A stretch of DNA of 64,000 nucleotides. Origin: Sinonovacula constricta. Taxonomy: Eukaryota > Mollusca > Bivalvia > Cardiida > Solecurtidae. A program made the translations under genes and the position numbers. The stretch is taken from NCBI GenBank assembly GCA_007844125.1, contig CM017563.1, forward strand, positions 30,122,328 to 30,186,327, read 5' to 3'. Below are positions 11,481-25,300 of this stretch, in pieces (the stretch's first letter is position 1; each line of letters starts with the position of its first letter). The notes below the pieces were generated by a model, which saw only the letters and a list, made by a program, of their open reading frames with translations, did not search any database and was not told where the DNA came from.

Positions 11481-12389
11481 TTAGTAACTTTTAATACCTT
11501 AGTCACAGGTGCCCCGGAAATTCCATTGACCCGTCCGATTGGTTTTATTTACCCTCGCCATTTACCTTGCGATACATGGTGAGCAAAGTTCCACTGACAA
11601 CATTCGGGTTGTACAACATACACATTGTACAGATAATTCTCAACTCCTAAATCTTGGATGTGTATGTTCTGACCCTTGTTCTGTATAAAAAGTTTTGTTA
11701 TCAGGAGAAGTATCATTCTTTTAGCTGACCTGTGGAACACCATTGTGGTTCTGCCCGGACATTTGTCATTGGTCTTTATTAGAAATATCTGTATAACGTT
11801 ATAATGACAATAAATGTCATGCTGCAATGTATTCTAGTAACAAAGTTAATAACCATAATAACCATTTCTGATTGTTTGTGTGTGTGTCTGTTGTATTTAC
11901 ATTGACATTTTGTCTAGTAAAAGAATGAAGACTATATTGCTATGAATAAATTTTAAGCGCCAATAAAGCTTACATGTCACAAGAGGATGTTCATGTCTTT
12001 AAAGATAGAATTTTACTTTAGATAATTGTCTGTACTTATTCCTTTTGTGTACAAAAGATGTTTATTTATATTTACATGATTCTATATTGGTAATGTATTT
12101 CCAGTTTACAGTGTAGGTCAATATTGTAGATGAATTTTTTATTTACAAGAAATTATTTATTGCGTGTTGTGCATATTGTTTTACGATGTTGTCCGTTATA
12201 CTTATAAAGATAATATTTACATCCAACTATAGCTTTCTTTATATAAGACTGTATACTTTTATGTATATTATTGACAGAATATGACTTTCTGTACTTAACA
12301 TTGGAAATATACGGTCAATGATAATGTTAATCATAATGCTTTATGTCATCTAATATATGTTATTTTATTTTCACATTTATAATGATAGT
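11481..12389. other. AT-rich intergenic sequence before minisatellite
   Basis: No feature recognised beyond a short TG run near 11880. Confidence 0.4.
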
Positions 12390-14200
12390 ACACAACACCA
12401 TTTTACTGTCTCATGTGATGTGCCGTCAAGAAAGTTTATCTAGTACAAAACACCATTTCACAGTCTTATGTGATGTGCCGTCCAGAAGGTCTATCTTGCA
12501 GAAAACACCATTTTACCTTCTTATGTTATTTGCCGCCCAGAAAGTCTATCTTGTACAAAACACCATTTCACAGTCTTATGTGATGTGCAGTCCAGAAGGT
12601 CTATCTTGTACAAAACACTGTTTCACTGTCTTATGTGATGTGCAGTCCAGAAGGTCTATCTTGTACAAAACACCATTTCACAGTCTTATGTGATGTGCCG
12701 CCCAGAAAGTCTATCTTGTACAAAACACTGTTTCACAGTCTTATGTGATGTGCCGCCCAGAAAGTCTATCTTGTACAAAACACCATTTCACAGTCTTATG
12801 TGATGTGCCGCCCAGAAGGTCTATCTAGTAGAAAACACTGTTTTACTGTCTTATGTGATGTGCCGCCCAGAAGGTCTATCTTGTACAAAACACTGTTTCA
12901 CAGTCTTATGTGATGTGCCGCCCAGAAGGTCTATCTTGTACAAAACACTGTTTCACAGTCTTATGTGATGTGCCGCCCAGAAGGTCTATCTTGTACAAAA
13001 CACTGTTTCACTGTCTTATGTGATGTGCAGTCCAGAAGGTCTATCTTGTACAAAACACCATTTCACAGTCTTATGTGATGTGCAGTCCAGAAGGTCTATC
13101 TTGTACAAAACACCATTTCACAGTCTTATGTGATGTGCCGCCCAGAAAGTCTATCTTGTACAAAACACCGTTTCACAGTCTTATGTGATGTGCCGCCCAG
13201 AAAGTCTATCTTGTACAAAACACCATTTCACAGTCTTATGTGATGTGCAGTCCAGAAGGTTTATCTAGTACAAAACATCATTTCACAGTCTTATGTGATG
13301 TGCCGCCCAGAAAGTCTATCTTGTACAAAACACCATTTCACAGTCTTATGTGATGTGCAGTCCAGAAGGTTTATCTAGTACAAAACACCATTTCACAGTC
13401 TTATGTGATGTGCCGCCCAGAAAGTCTATCTTGTACAAAACACTGTTTCACAGTCTCATGTGATGTGCCGCCCAGAAAGTCTATCTTGTACAAAACACTG
13501 TTTCACAGTCTTATGTGATGTGCCGCCCAGAAAGTCTATCTTGTACAAAACACCATTTCACAGTCTTATGTGATGTGCCGCCCAGAAAGTCTATCTTGTA
13601 CAAAACACCGTTTCACAGTCTTATGTGATGTGCCGCCCAGAAAGTCTATCTTGTACAAAACACTGTTTCACAGTCTTATGTGATGTGCCGCCCAGAAGGT
13701 CTATCTTGTACAAAACACCATTTCACAGTCTTATGTGATGTGCCGTCCAGAAGGTCTATCTTGCAGAAAACACCATTTTACCTTCTTATGTTATTTGCCG
13801 CCCAGAAAGTCTATCTTGTACAAAACACCATTTCACAGTCTTATGTGATGTGCAGTCCAGAAGGTCTATCTTGCAGAAAAAACCATTTTACCTTCTTATG
13901 TTATTTGCCGCCCAGAAAGTCTAACTTGTACAAAACACCATTTCACAGTCTTATGTGATGTGCCGTCCAGAAGGTCTATCTTGTACAAAACACCATTTTA
14001 CTGTCTCATGTGATGTGCCGTCCAGAAAGTCTATCTAATACAAAACACCATTCTACTATCTCATTTGATTTGCCGTCCATAAAGTTTATCTAGTACAAAT
14101 CACCATTTTACTGTCTTATGTGATTTGCTGTCCAGAAAGTCAGTCTAGTACAAAACACCGTTTTACTGTCTTAGGTGATTTGCCGTCCAAAAAGTCTATC
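12390..14200. repeat. 55-bp minisatellite, about 33 copies
   Basis: The unit contains gtctatcttgtacaaaacac, then catttcacagtcttatgtga and tgtgccgcccagaaa, repeating every 55 bp. Variants alternate (ccgccc/cagtcc; caccat/cactgt). A distinctive variant block around 12470-12610 recurs around 13735-13875, exactly 1265 bp (23 units) away, which shows a block duplication inside the array. Because 55 is not a multiple of 3 and the unit lacks stops in some phases, long open frames appear (12343-12693, 13680-13958) that are not genes. Confidence 0.97.
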
Positions 14201-15159
14201 ATATTTATCTTGAGATCATATGTTTCCATTAGTATGTTATAATAAAAGGTTGCTTTTAATGTTTTAAAATATTTTCCATAACATATACATTCATAATCAA
14301 AATGATGATGTATCACTTATTTCAGTATCCTACAACAGTGAAGTTGGCTACAAGTGTCCGCATTATATTCTCTGTGTGGTATTCTTATGTGTTTATGGTA
14401 GGATATCACATTGCAGTCAGCACTTAACCTGCTTTAAATGCACATTGTTTACAAATAACAGATAAACTGTTGTTTGGACAACATTGAAACAAATATTGCT
14501 ATTATTGATGGGCTTAATCTAAATCTGTTTTATAAGGCAATAATGAAAGCCAATGATGATGATAGATATTTGAACATTCCGTTGATGACTTGTTGTTTTA
14601 CTTCTTTCTTTACATATATGTTTATCTCATTATTTCCCATTATGATTAACATTTTGGTAGTAAATGTATTTTAACATTTTATACCAAATAAGATATAAAG
14701 ATACCGTCCAATTGAACTGTTCTAGTTCCCTTGTAGGCTTCTTATTTGATGCATTTCAAATACCATTTAAAGTTTGCTGCAACATTTCTATTTGCAAACT
14801 TGCTTACAAATTTTATAATTGAAGTTAATTTCCTTTTTTCCAAAATATTTCTTTGCAAAGTAAATTTTATAACTAGATTTAATCCAGTAATGCCTTATAC
14901 TTTATGTGATTAGGTACAAACTAATGGTTCAACTTTATATATTCTAGGCTTGAAGAATATAGATTTAATTTAATAAAATATATTCTGTATTAAATATATA
15001 AATATATGCATTTTCTTTTTGTTCCATGTATTGATAACTAATGATTATTTTGTCAAAACAGTTTGTTTTATGGTATTTATTTTGCCAAATAATTTGCTTG
15101 TACTAGAAATGTAATAAGTGAGACTTCAGTATTAAATTGACATTATATTTATGTGTAGT
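14201..15159. other. AT-rich intergenic sequence
   Basis: No gene or clear repeat recognised. Confidence 0.4.
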
Positions 15160-15368
15160 CAACTGTTAGCTTGCCAAGCAAAAATTGATCAGGCTTGAGC
15201 AAAAAGTGTAGATCCAGATCATCAACCTCCCCAGGGAGCTGTCTGATAAGGATGTACAGTTGTTGCAGCAAAGCCTTCCTTAATATTTATTGTTACCTTT
15301 GCCTGAAATTGTTTGTAAATGACTAAGAATAAAGTATGGGCTATTTTACAAATGCAGTGGGTTAAGTG
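15160..15368 (+). repeat. Ancient dispersed repeat VI, copy 2
   Basis: Shares gagctgtctgataaggatgt, gactaagaataaagtatggg and caaatgcagtgggttaag with 10195-10375. Strongly decayed and not classified. Confidence 0.4.
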
Positions 15369-17505
15369 CCCATTTTAATAATAATATAACAGTTGCACAT
15401 TTTAATATTAAAGTAACAGCTGCTCATATTAGTTTTAATATAACACAATTTCTTGCCAGTTGCAAGTTTATGAATCCTAATAAATGTTAAGAATAGTAAA
15501 ATTGTTTCATGTTTTCCTATTTTACAAAAAAAAAGAAAGAAAAGATGGTAAATGTTAAGGTAGTAACATTTAAAAACATTGTTATTTAACCTTTTTCTGC
15601 ATAAATAGGCTATTTCACGCCTTTACAAACCATTCACAATCATTAGCATAATTTAATTTACATGAAAAAGGGTTTATGTATAGACTCCGTTCAGCCTTTA
15701 ATGTATTGTTTCAAGTTGAACATACATTTATTAAAATCCTTTTATCTCTTTTAAAGAAAAACAATAAAGTAAAGTGAATTTTCAAAATTATAGATAAACT
15801 ATGAACAAAAGGGTTAAATAACATAAGATGTGATTTTTAGAACCTGTATTATAAAACCTTTGTTGTAACTCTTGTATAATAATTTAATCTTTGATGACAT
15901 ATCAGATGTCTGGTGAGACATACTGATAAAAATATTGGTGAATGTTTTGTGTGCAGCCATCGTGTACAAATGGTACAACTCGTTTATCGAGAGTTTCATT
16001 GCACAATCATGATCTTTGTCCTGTGTTAAGAGTTGTGAACATGTATTGAGTTGGGTTTTTTCATCATTCTTTTTTCATCATTCCCAATTTGTTTTTGATT
16101 TTTTTCATTGCAAATAAATAAAAAATATTTAAAAAAAAGAACAGACTTCATTGTACTTTATTTATTTGTTGTTAATGTTAGTTTTAGTATGAGAAATATA
16201 TTTTGATGATGATGACAATAGTTAAGTTGAAGTTAAAATCAGCATGTTTAAATATAATAACATCTTTATAACATTACTTTCTGGCAGTGTGATACTTATT
16301 TGCTATTTCATCCATCTCATTAACTAAAAATTGGGCTAAATGCCACTAACAACACTGTATTCATTTCACTTTCTTAACATTTCCAGCATAAAATATCGTT
16401 AATTTGACCTGACAAAGCACAGTAATTTTCTTACCTGTATGAAAAAGTTAATAGATGACATAATACTAAAAAAAACTAACATGGCATTATAAGCAGGATA
16501 TAGTGAGAAAATAAAAATGGCAACAAAAATGGATTATCAAGAATCTTTCAATGAAATTTTTATTAATACACTCTCTGGCCACAGCATCCAACACTTGTAT
16601 GACAAAACATATAGAAATTTTCCAGTTGGAACTAGCTAATGTTGAATCTGTTTAATCTCCAAATTCTCAGTAGTGTCCATTAAACTTGCTATAACTTTTA
16701 TATATATATATATTTATAACATTATTCCTTATGTTTTCCATTTTAAACACCTATTACATATTTTGTTATAGTGTAAAAGTGTAATACAGGTTTTTGATTG
16801 GTGATGTCGAGACATCATCATATTGCAGATTGTATCATACCACTATTTCACCAAATATTGTTAAAATTTCATAAAATCACAAGTTGGCGATTTAAATAAT
16901 GTGATAAAAAGAATCCAACACTTGTTGTCATTGAACAAAAACATTTATAAAACTTGTCTAGGTAAAATGATGTAAGCTTGCCGTTAGCTCATTATCACTT
17001 TTCCTGAACTTGTTTAATAAAAGTTTATATTAAATGATAACTCATGTCAGATCCCCTACTTTATCTTAAAAAGCTTATTTATATCATATTTACTTCTGCA
17101 TCACATCAGAAAACATAGTAACATTTAATCTGAAATACCACCAAAAATATTAAAAATTACCCTTATTACTGTCTAGGTGTAATCATCCAAAGTCCTAAAA
17201 TAAGGTTCATGTGCTTACACATGCTTGTCACAATAATAATCCCAAAATAAATGAGACGTTTCGATAAGCAAGAAAAGCAGTTGTGTGTACAAAAATCAGG
17301 GAGGTGGACATGCTGGTAGATTTATTATACAAGCAATATCTATACTAGAGGGTCATCAGATATATCCACTACAATGTACCTTGTTTTCTACAGTTGTTAT
17401 ATTAATGTTTGCCCTAGTAAATGCTAAGCTTTGAGTTAAGGCCTAATAGTATACATCAAACAAAATTTGGACTATATCTTTTAGGCCTCTTACAATGGCT
17501 TGCAT
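15369..17505. other. AT-rich intergenic sequence
   Basis: No gene recognised. Contains a short TA run near 16700 and A-rich stretches near 15530 and 16130. Confidence 0.4.
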
Positions 17506-17706
17506 ACATGTGAACCCTCCTGCTTTTGGAGGGAGACTCCCTCTTTTAAGGTAAAAAATTATTTGAAAATGAGGGGTGTTTTACACATTTTCAGAAAATC
17601 TCCCTACTTGGAAACAGATAACTTAGTTCTGTGTTTATATGAAAATAAATCTCCCACTTTGCAAGTGAAAATCTCGAACTTTGGCCTCAGAAAAGGTACA
17701 CATGTA
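17506..17706 (+). repeat. Dispersed 200-bp palindrome-ended repeat V, copy 1
   Basis: Begins acatgtgaaccctcctgctt and ends acacatgta, so the ends form an inverted pair. The interior (tctccctacttggaaacaga) matches copies at 34408 (+) and 37818 (-). It is non-coding and MITE-sized. Confidence 0.7.
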
Positions 17707-19586
17707 TGGACTTGTACATTCACAAACCATTAACACAGCTGATTTCCTTCCTGAGAACTGTGTGTGTCCCACTGACTGTCGCCTGGCTATCATCAGCTTG
17801 TTGACAACAAAATGTCAGGTGAACTTCAGATCAGAAAACATACTTTAATGGAATCTTTCTTAACAAAAAGGACAAGCCAGACAAGAGATCTGATCCTGAA
17901 CCAACACAGTGCAAGATTTGCTGTTTTCTGGTTTGTTACAATCACCTGGTTGGATCCATTGTAGGTGGGTTTAAAAGACAAGATAGGCCGGTTGGTTATT
18001 TTTGCTTTATCAAATATACTGAAACACATTTCAAACACTTTGCAGCTTCATGGTTAATACAAGAACATTTACATGGATGAACATGTGTAACAAGCTTTGA
18101 GACGAGAAAACAAACATTGACAAAACGTTCTGATTATGCTCTAGCAAGGTACCAGTAATCGAACAGAGACTGTATTATAGGTTGCCACTACAAAAAATGG
18201 ATCTACAGGTCAGAGCATGGCTTAACACTGAAGACTTTAAAATGCATTATATACATCCAAGGAAGTTTAGACTGTATAGCAAAGAATGTTTAGTTGACTA
18301 AATATTTAGTTTTTGTTCTTCGCTAAGGTCAGAATTTACAAATACTTTTTTATAGTGAAAATCATATCTTTAATATCAGGTTATATATAGTTGCCATTAT
18401 TGTCCGATACCCAGGCTTATTTATTTTCCATTTTAATACATTCATTGACCGTGGGTTTATTGGTAAATTTTTTGTCGTCTTATTGAACTGAATAGATCAA
18501 GAATTGGCCAATTATAATACTGCTTACAAAATCTGTACTCTTCAACGTGGAGACTTGAAGTATAACAATGATGTCACCGTTTTGACAAGTTTGTTGAAAC
18601 AATGAAAGAACAAGCTTTATCAGTGGACTGAAATCTTTATCGGATTATAAAGCGAACAATGAAATATAATTACCAGAAATGGCAAAAAGTGAACTAATTA
18701 ACTCACGGGCGATGAATGTAGAGTAACAGAATGGATCAGTCGTGGGTGTCCAACAATAAGTTGCCATATAGTTTATTTAATGTAATGTATTGGCCTAGGT
18801 AGCAGAGGACATAGAACAAAATGAACAAAATCCTGATAACCTACAAATGACTGCATCAATACAAAAAATTACACGCTTTAGACACTGGATATCTAATCAA
18901 AGCTTTGCAAGTTGTAAATGTGAAGCAGATAATTTTCTGTCGAGACAACCAAACAAAAAGATGCGATCAATATAATAAATCTGTTTTTATCCTAACGTAC
19001 ATGTAGAATGTAGGTATGAATATAGGTAATAAATAAATGTACATAATGGCTTACTTCGAACATTCCCTATCAGCACATTCTATTTCCTTTTTTACATTTA
19101 TTACAGTTTTATCATTCTTTTTATCACAATATAATACAAAGGACATGATATAAGCAAATATAGCTAAGCCATATGCACATTAAAAATGAACCAATGTATA
19201 TACATAATCAATTACATAATGGCAAAATGGTAATAGTAAATTAAAAAAAGGTTCTTCTGAAATAACAATGTTTTTTTATACCATGTACACAAATGACAAT
19301 TGAACAATACAAGCAGTACAATTGATATTATTATACCTCATTTAATTCTCACCTTAAATTTTCAAATACACGCCATGTGACAATCCCAATAATCCTATCT
19401 AACATCATCGCATAGCGCGTAAATTAAAAACCCTGCTTAATGCATCTGATCTGTCAATAAGTGCTTATTTAAATGTGTACATGATTCCAGTCATTCCAGG
19501 TTCCATGTAGGTTCAAGATGTTAAGTTCAATTTTTGTCTATGTTTGTTCGGTATAATTAAATAAATATGATATCCCATGATGGTTT
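17707..19586. other. AT-rich intergenic sequence
   Basis: No gene, RNA or strong repeat seen. Confidence 0.4.
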
Positions 19587-20847
19587 AAGGTGGTATCCAA
19601 CAGTTTGGACCAGATTTTTTCTCTCTCAAAGAACCAAATAAATTATTGTTGCCTGAAAAGATCTCTCACAATGCTTATTATTGATGTCCGACATCTATGT
19701 GAAAAGTGAAGCATAACACATGATTCGTCATTATAAAAAGGTACCGTATTTTCTCACTTATAAGACGGGGGTTTTTCCTTTAAATTTCATGTCGAAATAT
19801 GGGGCTCGTCTCATAGGCGGGGTCTAGCGACCTGGCAAAAAGTTTTCATGTTGTTTTAGGGTGAAAACATACCACATAAACTTATTAGCAGTTAAGCAAT
19901 GACCTGACGTGCCGTCATTATCGACTTCCGATAATTTACCTTAATTGAACTATGAATTCTGTAGGTCAACGATTAACTGTCACACATACATTTCGCTTTG
20001 TTCTTCATGAAACATGGCTTATTATCCGTCAGTAAACACTAATACAAACTTCTGTGTAGACTTGCCTCATTACATACGTTAAGTGACTGACTCTGAGATA
20101 AGCTGTTGTCAAGGTTTATATCGATCGGAGCAGTTTGACAGTGAGGGAGTGAACGATGTGTCTTAATAAGCAGCTGCCAATTACATTTCTCCATGAAATT
20201 ATTGATTGACGGCATGTACACAAGGACAGTGCACTGTTCCCTGATATATAGTGTACTGTCATACAAGACTTGGTGACGTAGATCAAAGAAATGTCATGCG
20301 GCCACGCGCTACAGGATAGCAGTGCAGCTGAGACAAGATACATCCCACAACGTGTGAAAATTACAGTCACTGTTTACCAATTAACCCTTTTGAGACAACA
20401 TGACTGGTCGATGTTCCTTTCATTTTTTCGCCTCGTCTTATAAGCGGGTCGAAGCAGAAACCGACTATTTCACAGGTGAAGTAGAGGGATCGTCTTATAA
20501 GCGAAAAGTCTTAAAAATGAGAAAGTACGGTATTTCCTATCTAAGCCATGCTGCACAGTTAGCTATTTTTAAACTAAGAAAACCATGTGACCCGTAACTT
20601 TATACAATCATTTGGGTAATCTGCTCTGACGTCTATATTTTTTAGCAGAAATAACAATCATGCTTATTTATAGTTTTAGAAAGAATTGGCATGAGAGTGA
20701 TTTAGTTCATGACTTCTACAGTCTTACAATTTAGACAATGTTCAAATCATCTTTTTTTAGACTTAGGTTTGATTTTTTGCAGAAATTATGCTCCAATTCC
20801 AATCCAGGTTTGCATTTGATAAAGACAGACTGTCAGATACCACCTTG
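19587..20847 (+). mobile_element. TIR element family III, copy b, split by an insertion
   Basis: Left end aaggtggtatccaacagttt and right end gactgtcagataccacctt are the family III termini. Without the 787-bp insert at 19744-20530 the element is about 475 bp and aligns with copy a across the junction (gtatttcctatctaagccat against the same site in copy a). Confidence 0.8.
19744..20530. mobile_element. MITE-like element nested in family III copy b
   Basis: The ends are ccgtattttctcacttataa and, inverted, ccgtactttctcatttttaa, flanked by TA on both sides (19742-19743, 20531-20532). Removing it restores the host repeat with one TA. Internal copies of cttataagcg occur near the right end. It has no intact gene. 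The shared CCGTATTTT terminus and TA target link it to the pogo-like element at 47875-49162. Confidence 0.8.
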
Positions 20848-20977
20848 AATAGCATGTATTGTCAAGCCAAGAAATTGTTGAGTGCCTCCAACACTACAAA
20901 TTACGGTTTGGCAATACATGCCATTACCCTCAAAGGAATGTGATATTTACATGTTAACAAATACATAGTTCCCATAA

Positions 20978-21472
20978 CAGTGAAGATCACTTATCTTGGC
21001 AGCCATCTTTGATGGCAACTTCAAGATGAATTGTATAGAAGGGTAAATGTTAATTTCTTGTAATTTCTTCATTTGTGGTCCAAAAATTTAAAGCTATACA
21101 TAATTGGAAAGCTCTTAAAATTCACTTTTTTAGAATACATTATTTTTAAAATTTATAAATGCACAAAGAATTAATACACAGAAATAAATAAAATTATTTA
21201 TATGGCTCATCCTTAAACAAAATGAACAGTGTATCTTTCTGATTTGTTTGTTTCCCTTTTAAACTCTCAAAATATAGATTTGATATTTAAAATACTTTAT
21301 AAAAGCTGTTTAATTTGATAAAAAAAATCAGTACAATAGACTGAAAAATAAAAACAGTGGTGAATTTAATACAGCACATATTTCCCAATATCGGCCTACA
21401 TTAGCTTCTGCCTTCAAAGATGGTGGCCTTAAACTTGTCTTATCAGTGCCTATGACATCACATGGAAACTAT
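20978..21472 (+). repeat. Dispersed TIR element family IV, copy 2
   Basis: About 495 bp closely matching 764-1256 from cagtgaagatc to atgacatcacatggaaacta, in the same orientation. Imperfect inverted ends again pair ttggcagccat with the RC of agatggtggcc. Confidence 0.65.
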
Positions 21473-22135
21473 CAATTACCAGTAAGTTAATAAGTAGAGT
21501 TTTAACTTAGATTTATACAAAAGGCAACATAGTAAATAGTTTTGAGATTTCAAATTTGTCTTCCACAGAGTAAGTCGATAATTACCTTAAAATATTTCAT
21601 TTATTAAAAATGTTTATATACAAATAAAACATTTTTTTATACATTTTCTCCACTGATACATGCAGATAACTTTATAATAAAGTTATGACATTCAAAATAG
21701 TATATTTATACAATATTTTTGTTAAAATGTAAACTACAAATAAACTGTAATATCAGACAAATTCTTTTTAGCTGGTACAAGTTTTTCGATTAAAATCATT
21801 GTAATTATTTACATTCTTTTATTTAATCCAAACTGAAATTTCTTGCATGTGTTAAACCACAATCTTTATGAAGCATGCTCATGCTTTCATGAAAATGTGT
21901 ATTTATTTTTTAACATATACATGTTTAACACAGTTGGAAGAATCCTATTCCTGACAGAAAATATATTGCACATTGAGAATCAGAAAAATGAATCTAAAAC
22001 AACATATCATAATAATTAATATAACCATAATAACCAACGTGATAGGCATCCTAGCATTGTCAAACAGTAGTTAAGTCTTTGGACAAAGATGACAGTATTG
22101 GTAGATTTTTTTTAGTATGAAATTAAGACTACACT

Positions 22136-22370
22136 GATTTTAAGACCACTTTACTTTTAAGACTACTTTACTTTAAAAATTAAATACCACTTTACTTTAA
22201 AGTTGTTTTAAAGACTACCTTGCTTTAAAGACCACTTTGCTTTAAAGTTGCTTTAAAGACCACTTTGCTTTAAAGTTGCTTTAAAGACTACTTTGCTTTA
22301 AAGTCCATTTTGCTTTAAAGACTACTTTACCTTAAAGCCCACTTTGCTCTAAAGACCACTTTGCTAACCA
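22136..22370. repeat. Tandem repeat of CTTTAAAG-rich units
   Basis: Irregular units such as gaccactttgctttaaag and ttgctttaaagactac repeat, with length variants around 17-34 bp. Low-complexity expansion with no gene. Confidence 0.75.
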
Positions 22371-25300
22371 TCATAAGAGAGACAACATTTATACCTTAAA
22401 TTGAGTCCAAAATAAAGTCTAACAATAACAATGTAACAGTAACATTTGCAATCTGGTTAGGATGTCTCTATAACCCTTAGCCGGCTATTTTATGAAGATC
22501 TCAAACTCAGTTCTTAGTGTTATGCTTGTAACTACATGTAAAGGTTATTAGACCTTTAAAGACTTAAGCTTCAAATAGGCTAGATCAGGATCCTACAGCT
22601 ACCAGGGGGAGACTGAAGGATCAGGTTCTACACCATCTGCATAAGCTTGAGTGTTTCATGCCCAACCTGGCTAAGATTTAAGATCAAACTGCATTTCAAA
22701 ATTACAGTGGCATAACTTATAAATGGTTGTGTAGGCAAATTTTTGCAATTTCATAGGAATTAATCTAGCATAAGGCCTTTTTTTTTCTTGTAAGTACAGA
22801 GAAACTTCTCGCAGTTTTTAAGAAAATGCAATCTGCCTACATTTTGTGGTCTACCAAGATACAATGAATTATACAGACTTGTGCAGACTTTTTAACCTAA
22901 AATCCTTGAGAAATATATTTGCAAAACAAGGACATGTATAATAAAAACCTTAATCTTAGGATTGGTCAGATGGATAACACAAATTTTTGAACCTGGCCAA
23001 ACAGATTCTTTAAACTGGACATGGACTAAAGCTAAAACTTATATAACTGCTGCTCCAGAAGTAAAAATATTTGGCCTAAGGCCAGCATTCACCAATTATT
23101 CTTAAGTAAGAATTGCTGAAGTCATGGATTTCAATCCACAATATCTTTATTATGTATTTAGCTACGTCTGTATTTCTGAATGACACGTTAACTTTGCTAC
23201 TTTGTGCTTAAAAATCACATTAAAACTTCATAAATAAGCTTATTTATATTGATATGAAATTGTAACTTGGGCTTACCGTAAGTCATGACTTAGGCTAAAA
23301 AATGTTCGGTGAATATGGTCCTAAATAATGTCCCGCATACAACCACCTCTGGCTGATGATGTATCCATATTGATGTGTTCAAACATGTAGCACAAGGCCA
23401 TTTACATGACAACCAATAACTTAGGTTTAACAATAAGAAAATATGACCAAGTCCTATGAGTATTGCAACATAATATTCAAATTTGGAAAGGCAAGTGTAG
23501 AAGTACATTTTAAAGGTGGTATCATTTTTTTTTCCAGTATAATTTCAACATAAAAAACATAATTCTTGCTACGATTTGAAATACACCATGCTGAAGATAG
23601 AAGTCAAACAATTAAGAGTGTTTCAAAAGCTTGTTCACTGATAAATATTTGATTGGTAACAACATTTATTAGGACTAAGTCCAGTAAACATTGATGGAGG
23701 AAAATGCCAAAAATCTCGGTAGAATTTAAAGCATTGCATGTAAGCTGGGATATCCTCTCCCTCACACCAAATTTCAAACCCCGCAACATTAACCAACCAT
23801 TATCCACTTATACCCAAAGAATCATTGTTCATGTTAAAAGACAATATTCTGAAAAGATTGATAGAATCCTTTAAATACTAGTGTTCAAATAATCTAAGAT
23901 TCCTACCTTATTTTGCGGAATATACCCTGCAACTTTTATTTTTAAGGATCGTAGCATATGGGCAATCTATTAACAAAATTGTATTTTGGGTGACCCGTCT
24001 CTACAAATATTTATTGATATTTTGCATGTACTATGACATTGATCAAATGCTAAGTGTCATTATGAATGGATGATGTATTCTGGACTGAAGACCTTGAGTT
24101 TAGAAATAATGCTCTGTGGTTAGATTTATAAAGATTTTTAAGTTTTTTTTGCTGACTTAAACTAAGAAATGTTCTTAAATTTTGAAATACTTCCTTACAT
24201 ATGATAAGTTTACTTCAATTTTATTTATAAAATAGTAAATCTAAAAAATTCCTTTGGATTTTTCCAAATCTAAAAAAAGTATCTTGGTTTAAATATTAAA
24301 AAATAACTTAACACTCCTTATAAATACGACCCTGTTCTATTAAGTTATAAGCCTAAGCCAATGCAGTGATTCAGTATTGTTCATATTATTCAAGCACTAG
24401 ATTGTATGGCATTAAGGGGCATATATCGTACACATAAACAGCAGTAACAGAGGCATCACAGATTTTAATGTATTACATACAGACAGTACATATATGTGTA
24501 CAGGATTTAGGCATGGTGAACACAAATAGGAGGACACAAATCTTAAAATAAAATCTGACCCAAATTGGCTATTGGAAATGAAAAACAAGCAATAACATGG
24601 GATCTAAAAAGATATTTACAAAGGACACAATGATATAAAACAAATGTATACACAAATGTAATACAAATATGAATTTTTGAACTAAGCATTGACACAGATA
24701 CATAATAAACATAATAAAATAAAATGTAAACTTTCAATGCAAAAAAAGTAAAAAGAAGAGTCCCTATTTGTGTTAACAACAAAAAAAACAGAGGGAAGAA
24801 AAGATAAACATTACACATAAAAACAAAGATGATAAATATAAAAAAAAGCCATGAACAAGTAACCATTCTATGGAGGAGTGATGTTAATCTTAAATTAAAG
24901 GTGAAATTATGTTTAGTAATACTGATAAACAACTGATATAGTCCACTAGTAAGCTAGATCTATGACAGATATGTACTTAAATAAAATAATTATTAATGAA
25001 AGGAATCTATTGAAATCTAGCAAAAACAATCTAAACAGCATTATATTGAATGAATAATGCTATGATCAAAATGAAAGAAATATGTGGAGAAACAATGACC
25101 TTGTCATCATAAAATGTTTATGACGCAAAATGGAAGTTATTTTATGTATAATATTTAACTATAATTACTTATCCACAAGTTTTATTACATAACTAACTTC
25201 ACGTAGGTTGGTCAGTAGCATAATATCCTTTAATGGGGTACATTGCTAAAATGGAAATTGTCTCCCTTTTTAGTTAATATCCGAGGTATTCCAAACAGTA

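Noticed and set aside
12343..12693. 116-codon plus-strand open frame
   Set aside because: It lies in the 55-bp minisatellite and is a repeated unit read in shifting phase; a second such frame occurs at 13680-13958.
12390..14200. Possible CRISPR-like array of direct repeats
   Set aside because: Units are contiguous 55-bp copies with no unique spacers, and the window is animal nuclear DNA.
24543..24932. 129-codon minus-strand frame rich in Phe, Leu and Val that looks like a membrane protein
   Set aside because: It comes from an A-rich plus strand. No splice sites, domain or conserved motif is visible, and long hydrophobic chance frames are expected in such sequence.
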